DNA of 21,143 bases from TCS55 sp964343505. Lineage in GTDB: Bacteria; Fidelibacterota; Marinisomatia; Marinisomatales; TCS55. The position numbers and the translations under genes are program-made. The notes beneath the pieces were generated by a model, which saw only the letters and a program-made list of their open reading frames with translations, searched no databases and was not told the DNA's origin. This document shows, one piece after another, positions 5,868 through 13,122 of the stretch (position 1 is its first letter; each line of letters begins with the position of its first letter). The DNA is taken from the NCBI GenBank assembly GCA_964343505.1, contig CAYFJU010000057.1, positions 1 to 21,143 on the forward strand, written 5' to 3'.

Positions 5868-6882
5868 AGCGCCCCCGCCATTCTTCTTCTTTCCTATTCC
5901 GCGTGGGCATCAGGATTCCGGCCAGCATCAGCCCAATGGACAGGATTGCAAAAGATTGATAACGATCTTCATATTCCGTATATAGATGAGATTTTAAAGT
6001 GCGTTTTTCCATCGAATCTATGGCATTCATAATGGCCCGAAAATTGGCCGGTTTATTATCGAAACGCACATAAGTACCATTCCCGGCGTCAGCAATATCC
6101 TTGAGAATCGTTTGATTGAGGATGGATGTAATGAGTTTCCCACTTCCGTCCCGTTTGTAATCGCGAATACCCTGTCGATCTTTTACAGGGATTAAAGAAC
6201 CGGATTCTGTTCCCACACCAACCGCATGAACAATCATGCCACGCTTGGCTGCTTGACCGGCCAGATCAATAGCCTGACCTTCATGATCCTCCCCATCGGT
6301 TACCAACACCAATACTTTGTATTTTGAATCATCTTCCGTAAAAGCAGACAATCCGGTTTGCAGGGCTGAACTCAACGCAGTTCCCTGGGTCGGAATCATG
6401 CTGGTATCAATCTGGTCTAGAAACAGGCGTGCCGCTTCATAATCTGTGGTTAAGGGTAAATACAGGTGGCTGGACCCGGCAAATACAATCAGGGCCACCC
6501 GGTCCCCTTTGAGTTGACGAATCATTTGGGAAATTTCAAATTTGGATTTTTCCAGGCGGTTGGGCTTCACATCTTCAGCATTCATACTGGTGGATACATC
6601 AATGGCAAAAACCAGGTCGACTCCCTTACGATCCACCGGCGCCAGTCGAACGCCAATCTGGGGACCTGAGGCGGCAAACACCAACACAATTGTAGATAGG
6701 AACAAAAACCGCTGTTTCCATTTGACCCGATTCGTATCCATTTTACCCAGCAAGCGGGCCCGCAGGTGAGATTCTGTTTCTCCCAGAATTTTTTGTTTCC
6801 GTCCTTTAACAATCCAAAACATCCACAAAAGGAAAAGTGGGATATAAATGTACAAGATGAATGGAAATCTAAAATCAATCAT
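5857..6882 (-). CDS. batB: BatB-like membrane-anchored VWA-domain protein
   Basis: The 341-residue protein has two N-terminal membrane helices (about 8-25 and 58-72), a von Willebrand factor A domain (about 88-285) and a C-terminal helix (about 310-326). The metal-ion-dependent adhesion site is complete: D95-x-S97-x-S99, T168 in TQGTAL, and D196 in LVTDGED. VWA domains bind protein partners through the bound metal. Its start shares ATGA with the batA stop and its end overlaps batC by 11 nt, so batA, batB and batC are translationally linked. By family knowledge BatA and BatB form complexes in the envelope; aerotolerance is the reported phenotype in Bacteroides fragilis, but the mechanism is not settled. 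Confidence 0.9.
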   Translation of the reverse strand: MIDFRFPFILYIYIPLFLLWMFWIVKGRKQKILGETESHLRARLLGKMDTNRVKWKQRFLFLSTIVLVFAASGPQIGVRLAPVDRKGVDLVFAIDVSTSMNAEDVKPNRLEKSKFEISQMIRQLKGDRVALIVFAGSSHLYLPLTTDYEAARLFLDQIDTSMIPTQGTALSSALQTGLSAFTEDDSKYKVLVLVTDGEDHEGQAIDLAGQAAKRGMIVHAVGVGTESGSLIPVKDRQGIRDYKRDGSGKLITSILNQTILKDIADAGNGTYVRFDNKPANFRAIMNAIDSMEKRTLKSHLYTEYEDRYQSFAILSIGLMLAGILMPTRNRKEEEWRGRFVQ

Positions 6883-7850
6883 AAGGGCCGCCGGAATAAT
6901 GTGCGATCCATGGTTTGCCCCCCCATTCCTAAGATTAAGGCGGGGATGAGAAACCAGCCGAATAATTCTTTATATCGCGTGTATTCTTTAATTTCAATTT
7001 CCGTCCGTTCCAATTCATCAATGGTAGCATAAACCTGCCCAAGCCCCGATACATTCGTCGCCCTGAAATATTGCCCGTCGGTCCGCTTGGCAATGGATTT
7101 CAAGGTTTCTTCATCAATCTCATTGCGGATATAACCCCGGCCGGGGATAAAAGAAACATCCTGGTTGGTGCCGGCCCCGATGGTGTAGATCTTAATGCCA
7201 AAGTTGGAAGCTAAATCAGCCGATGTGAGGGGATCCAATTCACCCGCATTGTTACTCCCGTCCGATAATAAAATCATGACTTTACTTTTGGCATCGCTGT
7301 GGCGCAGGCGATTGGTGGCATTGGCAATGGCCATCCCGATGGCTGTACCGTCGTAGGACTGCTCGGCAACATTCACCTCATCCATCAGGGATAATAATAC
7401 ATCCTGGTCAACCGTTAATGGACATTGGATGAAAGATTCACCGGCAAAAACCAATACGCCGATGCGGTCACCACTCCGGGCATCAATGAAATCTTTAGCA
7501 GTCTTTTTGACTGCTTCCAGGCGGTTGGGGGGGAAATCCGTGGCCAGCATGGAGGAACTGATATCAATGACCAAGACAATGTCCACCACATCTACATTGG
7601 TTTCTGAAAGTGAATCGCGCAGGCGGGGACGGGATAGCCCCATGATAACTAAGGCAATGGTTAAATACTGAAGCAGGGTAAGAATTCGAATACGATTCCT
7701 GCCTCGCCGTTTCATTTTAGCGGAAATTAGTTGAGCGGAGGAAATACGAACCGTTCCTTCAATTTTCTGGCTGACTTTACGCTGCCAAAGATAAATCAAG
7801 GGGATAATAATTAACCCCGCCAAGTACCATGGATTTCCAAATGTGATCAT
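6879..7850 (-). CDS. batA: BatA-like membrane-anchored VWA-domain protein
   Basis: The 323-residue protein has an N-terminal hydrophobic segment starting TFGNPWYLAGLIIIPLIYLW, a second membrane helix near 56-73, a VWA domain (about 88-275) and a C-terminal helix near 297-312. The MIDAS is complete: D96-x-S98-x-S100, T169 in DGTAIG, and D197 in LLSDGSN. It is the first gene of the bat operon here: a terminator lies 84 nt upstream and no moxR or DUF58 gene is found next to it, unlike the usual moxR-DUF58-batA order. An inverted repeat at 7913-7928 lies in the putative promoter region. No clear Shine-Dalgarno sequence is seen before the ATG. Confidence 0.9.
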   Translation of the reverse strand: MITFGNPWYLAGLIIIPLIYLWQRKVSQKIEGTVRISSAQLISAKMKRRGRNRIRILTLLQYLTIALVIMGLSRPRLRDSLSETNVDVVDIVLVIDISSSMLATDFPPNRLEAVKKTAKDFIDARSGDRIGVLVFAGESFIQCPLTVDQDVLLSLMDEVNVAEQSYDGTAIGMAIANATNRLRHSDAKSKVMILLSDGSNNAGELDPLTSADLASNFGIKIYTIGAGTNQDVSFIPGRGYIRNEIDEETLKSIAKRTDGQYFRATNVSGLGQVYATIDELERTEIEIKEYTRYKELFGWFLIPALILGMGGQTMDRTLFRRPL

Positions 7851-7912
7851 TGAATGTGCTGTGCCAATTTCCTTTTGGCTTTACCTACGATATTTTGTCG
7901 ATTTTGTTTCAG

Positions 7913-7933
7913 GATTCGTGTACGAATCACACG
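7913..7933. promoter_or_regulatory. Inverted repeats upstream of batA, possible operator
   Basis: GATTCGT (7913-7919) and ACGAATC (7922-7928) form a perfect 7-bp inverted repeat with a 2-nt spacer. An overlapping second one pairs CGTGT (7917-7921) with ACACG (7929-7933). They lie 60-80 nt before the batA start and just after the terminator of the upstream operon, so the batA promoter must be close. A dimeric regulator or an alternative RNA fold would both fit. No consensus -35/-10 pair was recognised. Confidence 0.4.
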
Positions 7934-7960
7934 AAAAAGGGATCATAACGATCCCTTTTT
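7934..7960. terminator. Strong bidirectional intrinsic terminator
   Basis: AAAAAGGGATC (7934-7944) and GATCCCTTTTT (7950-7960) are perfect 11-bp complements around the 5-nt loop ATAAC. Read on the minus strand it gives a GC-centred stem ending in a run of U, 24 nt after the tatA stop. It therefore ends the long housekeeping run and separates it from the bat operon. Its A-run/T-run symmetry would let it work from either side. Confidence 0.88.
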
Positions 7961-7984
7961 AAAATAGAATAATAAGAGAATGAA

Positions 7985-8218
7985 TTAATCGGCGTCTTTA
8001 TCCGATCCGTCGTTATCCGCTTCTACCGAATCCTGAGCGTCTTTTAATTCGTCTTTCACGCCATCAACGGCACCTTTGAATTCACGAATGCCCTGTCCCA
8101 AACCGCGGGCCAGTTCCGGTAATTTTTTAGCACCGAAAAGCAATAAGATCACCAGGGCGATGACGACCATTTCCCATCCGCCTGGCATACCTGCAATTAC
8201 TAATTCATATTCTGACAT
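7985..8218 (-). CDS. tatA: Twin-arginine translocase subunit TatA/TatE
   Basis: The 77-residue protein has one short membrane helix (about 14-29) followed at once by the signature FGAKKLPELARGLGQGIREF amphipathic helix, then an acidic tail (EADNDGSDKDAD). TatA oligomers form the passage for folded proteins carrying RR signal peptides, together with TatC. TatC is not in the window. A strong GGAGGA lies 7 nt before the ATG. A 51-nt gap separates it from the DUF4321 gene, and the terminator follows 24 nt after, so it is the last gene of the long run, perhaps also with its own promoter. TatA and TatB cannot be fully separated by sequence alone; the FG-x-x-KLPELA form and short length favour TatA. 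Confidence 0.93.
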   Translation of the reverse strand: MSEYELVIAGMPGGWEMVVIALVILLLFGAKKLPELARGLGQGIREFKGAVDGVKDELKDAQDSVEADNDGSDKDAD

Positions 8219-8269
8219 AAATATTCCTCCGCAATAATAATGATTTAACCAGTGCCGAATTTAGAATGG

Positions 8270-8557
8270 TTACCGGAAATACCGCAGAAAATAATACGCT
8301 GCGGCAAAGCCGATAATACTGGTAAAATTGAATGTAAGTGTTAATCCAAACCGGAGGGTGAACATGATTAAATCCAGAGTGATTACACCCGATTCGCTTC
8401 CGGCTAATCCGGCTAAGTTAAATTGGACACTTTTCAGAAAAAATTCTTTTACCACACTATCGGGCAAAACCCATCCGAGCAGTTCTCCCGCCAGGGTGCC
8501 GAAAAGGGCCCCAAATAACAGAATCAGAACAATGACACTGATGGATCGCTTATTCAT
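8270..8557 (-). CDS. Small membrane protein, DUF4321-like
   Basis: The 95-residue protein has a membrane helix at about 7-24 containing the G-x-L-x-G-x-L-x-GELLG pattern, a middle loop, and a second hydrophobic half with TLDLIMFTLRFGLTLTFN followed by a final helix (SIIGFAAAYYFLRYF). This two-part pattern (GELLG..LP near the start, dL..f.l.FG..l..N..siig at the end) is that of DUF4321, a family of unknown function. It overlaps the end of pssA by 8 nt. Its place between pssA and tatA points to an envelope setting but not to a function. Confidence 0.6.
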   Translation of the reverse strand: MNKRSISVIVLILLFGALFGTLAGELLGWVLPDSVVKEFFLKSVQFNLAGLAGSESGVITLDLIMFTLRFGLTLTFNFTSIIGFAAAYYFLRYFR

Positions 8558-9320
8558 TATAATCCTTTTGCTGTGTCTTTACCTGGGCATCTCCTGCCAA
8601 ACGATCATGATCCACCATCCACTGGATGATCGACCATGAAATGTAAATCGCCATCAGGGGGAAAAGCACCAATCCTCTAAATAAAACAAGTGTGATCAAC
8701 ATGATAAACAACCCGACTAAGCGAAGATTATTGGATCGGCCTTGCTTGAAACTGAGTAATGGGAATTTTGAGAACCGCACCCTGCTCACCATTAAAAAGC
8801 TCAAAATAGCCACCAGCACCAATGCCAGCCGCGGATCGCCCATATCACCATACATCTGTGAATTGAATAGCATAAAACTGATGATTGAGATGGCTGCCAG
8901 GGGAGTTGTGAGACCGATAAAATAGGGTTTCGGTCCTTCTTCAGCATCAATATTGAATTTGGCCAGGCGAATCGTTCCGAAAAGCAAAGGCATAAAACTA
9001 ATGACAGCTCCCAATAGATTGGGTAATCCCTCAACATAAACACTGTAAATCAATACAGACGGCACGGCGCAAAATGAAATCGTATCGGCTAATGAATCAA
9101 ATTCAGTGCCAAAACGGGATGTAAGCCCCATCAGGCGCGCCAATTTTCCGTCAATCACATCGAATAAAACACCCACCATCACCACCCATCCCGCTTTGAT
9201 CGGTTCACCGTTCAGAATAAGCGTAATGGCCAGAAAGCCCAAGAACATATTGAATACGGTCGCTACATTTGGAATGAACGAACGTTTCAATCGTCTCGGT
9301 TTATTTCTTCTTCGTTTCAT
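8550..9320 (-). CDS. pssA: CDP-diacylglycerol-serine O-phosphatidyltransferase
   Basis: The 256-residue integral membrane enzyme makes phosphatidylserine from CDP-diacylglycerol and serine. The CDP-alcohol phosphatidyltransferase signature is complete: D54, D57-G58-x2-A61-R62, then G71-x3-D75-x3-D79. Multiple membrane helices follow. The N-terminus is strongly basic (MKRRRNKPRRLKR), as in this type. The ATG shares ATGA with the psd stop, so the two enzymes of phosphatidylethanolamine synthesis are translated together. The substrate serine rather than glycerol or inositol is inferred mainly from the paired psd gene. Confidence 0.93.
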   Translation of the reverse strand: MKRRRNKPRRLKRSFIPNVATVFNMFLGFLAITLILNGEPIKAGWVVMVGVLFDVIDGKLARLMGLTSRFGTEFDSLADTISFCAVPSVLIYSVYVEGLPNLLGAVISFMPLLFGTIRLAKFNIDAEEGPKPYFIGLTTPLAAISIISFMLFNSQMYGDMGDPRLALVLVAILSFLMVSRVRFSKFPLLSFKQGRSNNLRLVGLFIMLITLVLFRGLVLFPLMAIYISWSIIQWMVDHDRLAGDAQVKTQQKDYNE

Positions 9321-9958
9321 GAAATTTTTCCAATAATAGTTTCTCCACCGGTGACTTTCTGTCCAACCGATACCTGAACCTCCACATGGGCGGGCATTAT
9401 TAAATCTGTTCGACTACCAAAGCGAATAAACCCCAGGCGGCCGCCTTTATGCATTTTAGCCCCAGGTTCCGCATAACATAGGATTCTTCTGGCAATCAAA
9501 CCAGCAATTTGCTTGATTTTATATGTCCCCGAATTGTGCTCCATTACAGTCACCACCTGTTCGTTTTCATCGGATGCTTTATGATCAAAGGCCGCCAGGA
9601 ATCTGCCTGATTTCCTTTCCACTCTTGCGACAATCCCATCGAGGGGGACGCGGTTTGTGTGAACATTAAATACATTCAAGAATATAGAAACCACCTTAGC
9701 CGACTCACCCACTTCCGGATCGTTGATTTCGGTTACTTTGACCACTTTCCCATCCGCCGGCGAAATGATAAGATTTTCATCCATGGGTGGAACCCGTTTC
9801 GGATCCCTGAAAAAATTAAGACAAAACAGGAATAAGAATCCAAGCACACCATAGAGAATGGTTAAGGGGGTGCTGTCAACCGCATGAGCATAAATACCCA
9901 AAGGGAATGCCACCAAAAACAGGGGAATTAAAATAATCCGGCCTTCTTTTGCAATCAT
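9317..9958 (-). CDS. psd: Phosphatidylserine decarboxylase proenzyme, short type
   Basis: The 213-residue protein converts phosphatidylserine to phosphatidylethanolamine. It belongs to the short family: two N-terminal membrane helices, an FFRDPKR motif (about 49-55), an ISPADGKV motif, an FLNVFNVHTNRVP segment and the cleavage site FGS near the end. Self-cleavage between G181 and S182 would turn S182 into the pyruvoyl cofactor of the alpha chain. The enzyme acts at the cytoplasmic membrane. It sits directly upstream of pssA in the transcript, and only 2 nt separate it from the protease gene before it. Confidence 0.94.
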   Translation of the reverse strand: MIAKEGRIILIPLFLVAFPLGIYAHAVDSTPLTILYGVLGFLFLFCLNFFRDPKRVPPMDENLIISPADGKVVKVTEINDPEVGESAKVVSIFLNVFNVHTNRVPLDGIVARVERKSGRFLAAFDHKASDENEQVVTVMEHNSGTYKIKQIAGLIARRILCYAEPGAKMHKGGRLGFIRFGSRTDLIMPAHVEVQVSVGQKVTGGETIIGKIS

Positions 9959-9960
9959 AA

Positions 9961-11049
9961 TTATAGTTTTCCTAGGGTTAGGGATTTATTCAGATAACGG
10001 CCATTCCGCCACACACGCATTTTCACTTTATCGCCCGGACGTAAGTCGTTGATCTCAATAATCTCCAGGATATCATCCAGGCTGGTGACCTCTTCGTTTT
10101 CAACCCCAACGATTACATCACCATATTCCAACTTGGCCTTTGAGGCAGGACTATTTTTTAAGATATGGGTAATTATTACACCTTTATTAAAGGGAATATC
10201 CAAATATTGGGCTGTCTTCCGATCCAATGGTTGGGCCCGCAAACCGGTAGAGAAATCGCGCTCAATACGGCCCTTGGATTTCAGTTCTTCCGCAATCCGC
10301 CTGGCCCGGTTTATGGGTATGGCAAATCCAATCCCAATCGATCCTTGCCACATCTTTGATCCTGTATATATAAATGTATTTATCGCGATTACCTCACCCT
10401 TTGTATTAACTAAAGGACCACCACTATTCCCGGGATTGATCGCTGCATCGGTTTGAATCATATCCTGAAATACTTTACCTGATTGAATACCGAAATCCAA
10501 GTCCTTACCGCTCACGATTCCCACCGTAGCGGTAGGTTGCTGGTTCACATCAAAAAGTCCAAAGGGATTGCCCAAGGCGATAGCCCATTCGCCAATAATA
10601 ATCTCATCTGAATTACCCATTTTAACATATGGGAAATCGGACCCTTCTAATTTGAGTAACGCTAAATCGGTTACATTATCCAAACCCACCACATCGGCAT
10701 TATATTCTTCTCCACCCGGGAGTGTCACAATGATTTTGGAGGCATTTTCAATCACATGATCATTGGTTAACACATAACCATCGGGACTGATGACCACACC
10801 GGAACCGGAGCCTTTTACCTCCCGCTGTCGAATCTCGGGCGGAAAGAAATATTCAAACCATGGGTCACGCTGAAACGGACTCACGGCATATCGCTCGACC
10901 TGGGTCACATTAATACTGGCCACGGCAGGGCTCGCTTTTTCGATGGCATTGGTAATGGCATTCTGGCGTGAACGATCAATATCGGATTGACCAATCACTT
11001 GTGCACCCAAAAGGATGGATGCGAATAGGAATGAAATTTTATGCTTCAT
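9961..11049 (-). CDS. degQ: Periplasmic HtrA/DegQ-family serine protease with one PDZ domain
   Basis: From the ATG at 11049 the product has 362 residues; an in-frame TTG at 11055 would add only two. It has a signal peptide (MKHKISFLFASILLGAQVIGQ, cleaved near 20-22), a trypsin-like protease domain with catalytic H98 (TNDHVI), D128 (NVTDLALLKL) and S209 (NPGNSGGPL), and one C-terminal PDZ domain (about 265-355). HtrA proteases degrade or refold damaged envelope proteins. A single PDZ makes it DegS-like in layout, but there is a cleavable-type signal peptide and no regulatory neighbour, so degQ is only an approximate symbol. The start lies inside the end of truA (11-nt overlap). Confidence 0.9.
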   Translation of the reverse strand: MKHKISFLFASILLGAQVIGQSDIDRSRQNAITNAIEKASPAVASINVTQVERYAVSPFQRDPWFEYFFPPEIRQREVKGSGSGVVISPDGYVLTNDHVIENASKIIVTLPGGEEYNADVVGLDNVTDLALLKLEGSDFPYVKMGNSDEIIIGEWAIALGNPFGLFDVNQQPTATVGIVSGKDLDFGIQSGKVFQDMIQTDAAINPGNSGGPLVNTKGEVIAINTFIYTGSKMWQGSIGIGFAIPINRARRIAEELKSKGRIERDFSTGLRAQPLDRKTAQYLDIPFNKGVIITHILKNSPASKAKLEYGDVIVGVENEEVTSLDDILEIIEINDLRPGDKVKMRVWRNGRYLNKSLTLGKL

Positions 11050-11773
11050 AATCAACTTTTGTCAGAACCAACCCTCGTGGCGGTGCTTTATAAATATGCA
11101 CATTTTCAGTTGGATGATCGATCAATTTTTTAAATCGCTCCAATTCATATTTCCCATGGGATATTTCGACCATCGTTCCCACCAAATAGCGAACCATATG
11201 GTGCAAAAAGCGGTTCCCCTTAATCACATAATTTACCACGGCACCGTCCCCTTTCCATACAGAATCATAGACGATGCACCGACGGTGGTCCAAATCTTCA
11301 TTGTTGCGGCTAAATGAAGTAAAATCGTGGTTGCCGATAATATATTGTGCTGCTTCATTTAGAATTTTCAAATCCAGCAGACCGGTACGCCATGTATAAT
11401 TTCGATCGAGTAAAAAATCATTGGTGCGGCAGCGATACCGGTAATACCGCTGCGTGGCGGAAAACCGGGCATGAAATTCAGGTGGAACTACCCGGCAATC
11501 CATCACCCGCACATCCCGGGCGAGATTCCCGTTGATGGCATCCTTGAGCGCGCAGGAATCCATATCAGTCTTATAATCAAAATGAGCCACTTGGCCGGTG
11601 GCGTGGACACCGGTATCTGTCCTTCCTGCACCGTGGACGCGAATTAATTCACCTTGATTCAGGATTTTTAAAACGGCTTCAAGTTCTCCCTGGACCGTAC
11701 GGTCTTTCTTCTGCAGCTGCCAGCCGCAGAAGCCGGTACCATCATATTGAATTTTAATTTTAAAGCGCGGCAA
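11039..11773 (-). CDS. truA: tRNA pseudouridine(38-40) synthase
   Basis: The 244-residue enzyme converts uridines 38-40 in the anticodon arm of tRNAs to pseudouridine. The N-terminal IQYDGTGFCGWQ motif, the catalytic D53 in GAGRTDTGVHA, and the GNRFLHHMVRYLVGTM motif are all present, and the length is normal. The predicted start is TTG (11771-11773); the family core begins only four residues later, so no later start is possible. The start overlaps the end of ecfT by 14 nt. Confidence 0.95.
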   Translation of the reverse strand: MPRFKIKIQYDGTGFCGWQLQKKDRTVQGELEAVLKILNQGELIRVHGAGRTDTGVHATGQVAHFDYKTDMDSCALKDAINGNLARDVRVMDCRVVPPEFHARFSATQRYYRYRCRTNDFLLDRNYTWRTGLLDLKILNEAAQYIIGNHDFTSFSRNNEDLDHRRCIVYDSVWKGDGAVVNYVIKGNRFLHHMVRYLVGTMVEISHGKYELERFKKLIDHPTENVHIYKAPPRGLVLTKVDYEA

Positions 11774-12485
11774 TGGAATGGATTCCCCAATAAATAAAAG
11801 TTATGACGGCAATCTGAAACACATGGTCGCCATGAAAGGGAATCGGATGGGTTACCCCCCTCGGAAATTGCTTCCCGTAGCCACGCAGTTTCATGGCCGT
11901 AGCCACATCATCAGCCCGCCGCAGTTGATGGATCAACAGTCCCGGCATTTCTTTCGCGGCTGTTTTCACCCGCGCCCAATGGGAGAGGTCAGACTCCAAC
12001 CCCAACGCTTTCCGGCTGTTTCGTATGGATTGCCAATTGGATTGAAAGGTGGGGTAAAACCGTAAAGTCATTCCCAGGAATAAAAAGAAATTCTCTACCC
12101 ATATCCATGGTTTACCCGCTTTTACCCAAATACTCCTGGCCAGAACAACGATATCCTGACTGGGGGTACTTTCAATAAAAAAGGTCATGGCCCCAACCAT
12201 TAGGATCAATTTCATAAAACCAAATACAGCTTCGTTGAGAATAACACTCATTGGATTATCAGTGAGAAAAAGCGAAAATACAATGTAAAGGATGAGCATG
12301 AATGGAAAATATAAAATAAAGGGTTTCATCCGCGGCAAAACCTTGGTGATCTGTTTTTTGTTTATCCATGCAATAACCAAAAGAATTAGAAAATGAATGC
12401 CCCATCCTGTGTAAGTCACGGACATAAGGAGTGACAAAGAAAAGCCCAGAAAAAACCAAAGATTGACTAACGGATGTTTAAACAT
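11760..12485 (-). CDS. ecfT: Energy-coupling factor transporter transmembrane protein EcfT-like
   Basis: The 241-residue membrane protein has about five hydrophobic segments (roughly 10-26, 30-42, 54-74, 85-104 and 222-238) and a cytoplasmic loop carrying the two coupling motifs: RNSRKALGLE near 155-164 and MKLRGYG near 198-204, with HQLRRADDVATA between them. These helices dock on the EcfA/EcfA' ATPases in ECF vitamin and metal transporters. No EcfA or substrate-binding S component is in the window, so the T subunit is apparently an orphan here and may be shared by several S components encoded elsewhere. It is 1 nt from the DUF5683-like gene and overlaps truA. Confidence 0.8.
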   Translation of the reverse strand: MFKHPLVNLWFFLGFSLSLLMSVTYTGWGIHFLILLVIAWINKKQITKVLPRMKPFILYFPFMLILYIVFSLFLTDNPMSVILNEAVFGFMKLILMVGAMTFFIESTPSQDIVVLARSIWVKAGKPWIWVENFFLFLGMTLRFYPTFQSNWQSIRNSRKALGLESDLSHWARVKTAAKEMPGLLIHQLRRADDVATAMKLRGYGKQFPRGVTHPIPFHGDHVFQIAVITFIYWGIHSIAAL

Positions 12486-12486
12486 A

Positions 12487-13122
12487 TTAAAAGTGAATGG
12501 TGAAGGCGTAACCCAAACTGCCCGTTTCCATTTGGCGCCAGGGTTGAACAGATAATTTTTTATTCTTACTCATACGCTTGAGATAGAGTGCATCAATGGC
12601 GGAAACCATATGGTTGAGGACCACGGCGCCCATCCCAAAAGATGCGGCCAGTTTCATTTGATCGCTGAGGATGCGCGTATTTTCAAATTCATTACGGTTC
12701 TCATCCAAATCCCAGTCCCAGCTCCATTGCAAATCTTCAGGATAGAGATCATCCACTTCCCGATTCCGCAAATGTTCAGCATTATAATCTTTCACCGAAT
12801 CAAAATTGCCGATATCTACCCAGTATTTATGGTCTTTACCTGAAGAAGAAACGGCGGCGTGCTGAGAGGCAAAAGCGATATAATTTTTCTTTAAAATATT
12901 GGAATAGGTGGTTGTCCCTAAAATGGTCAGCAACAGTCCCGATTCCACATAGGTATAAATGCGTCCCCGCTTCGGATATTGGAGTGATTTTTGTCCCCAC
13001 CCCGGCACTAGGGCCGATTGAATGACCGGGTCCAGTTTCTTTTTCTCCTTCTCCTGGCCGAAAGCCAAACCTGAGAGAAGAATCAAAATTAAAATGAGTG
13101 GTTTGAACGTCTGATGAGCCAT
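12487..13122 (-). CDS. DUF5683-like envelope protein of unknown function
   Basis: From the ATG at 13122 the product has 211 residues. It has a signal peptide (MAHQTFKPLILILILLSGLAFGQ), a charged KEKEKKK stretch, then SALVPGWGQKSLQYPKRGRI, the P-G-W-G-Q motif followed by a hydrophobic helix that marks DUF5683-like proteins. A hydrophilic middle part rich in Asp and Trp (around DLYPEDLQWSWDWDLDENRN) follows, then a further helix with a D-A residue pair and a C-terminal tail ending in an aromatic residue. An upstream in-frame GTG at 13152 would add ten residues before the signal peptide and is less likely. The gene overlaps lnt by 34 nt. The family has no known activity. Confidence 0.6.
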   Translation of the reverse strand: MAHQTFKPLILILILLSGLAFGQEKEKKKLDPVIQSALVPGWGQKSLQYPKRGRIYTYVESGLLLTILGTTTYSNILKKNYIAFASQHAAVSSSGKDHKYWVDIGNFDSVKDYNAEHLRNREVDDLYPEDLQWSWDWDLDENRNEFENTRILSDQMKLAASFGMGAVVLNHMVSAIDALYLKRMSKNKKLSVQPWRQMETGSLGYAFTIHF

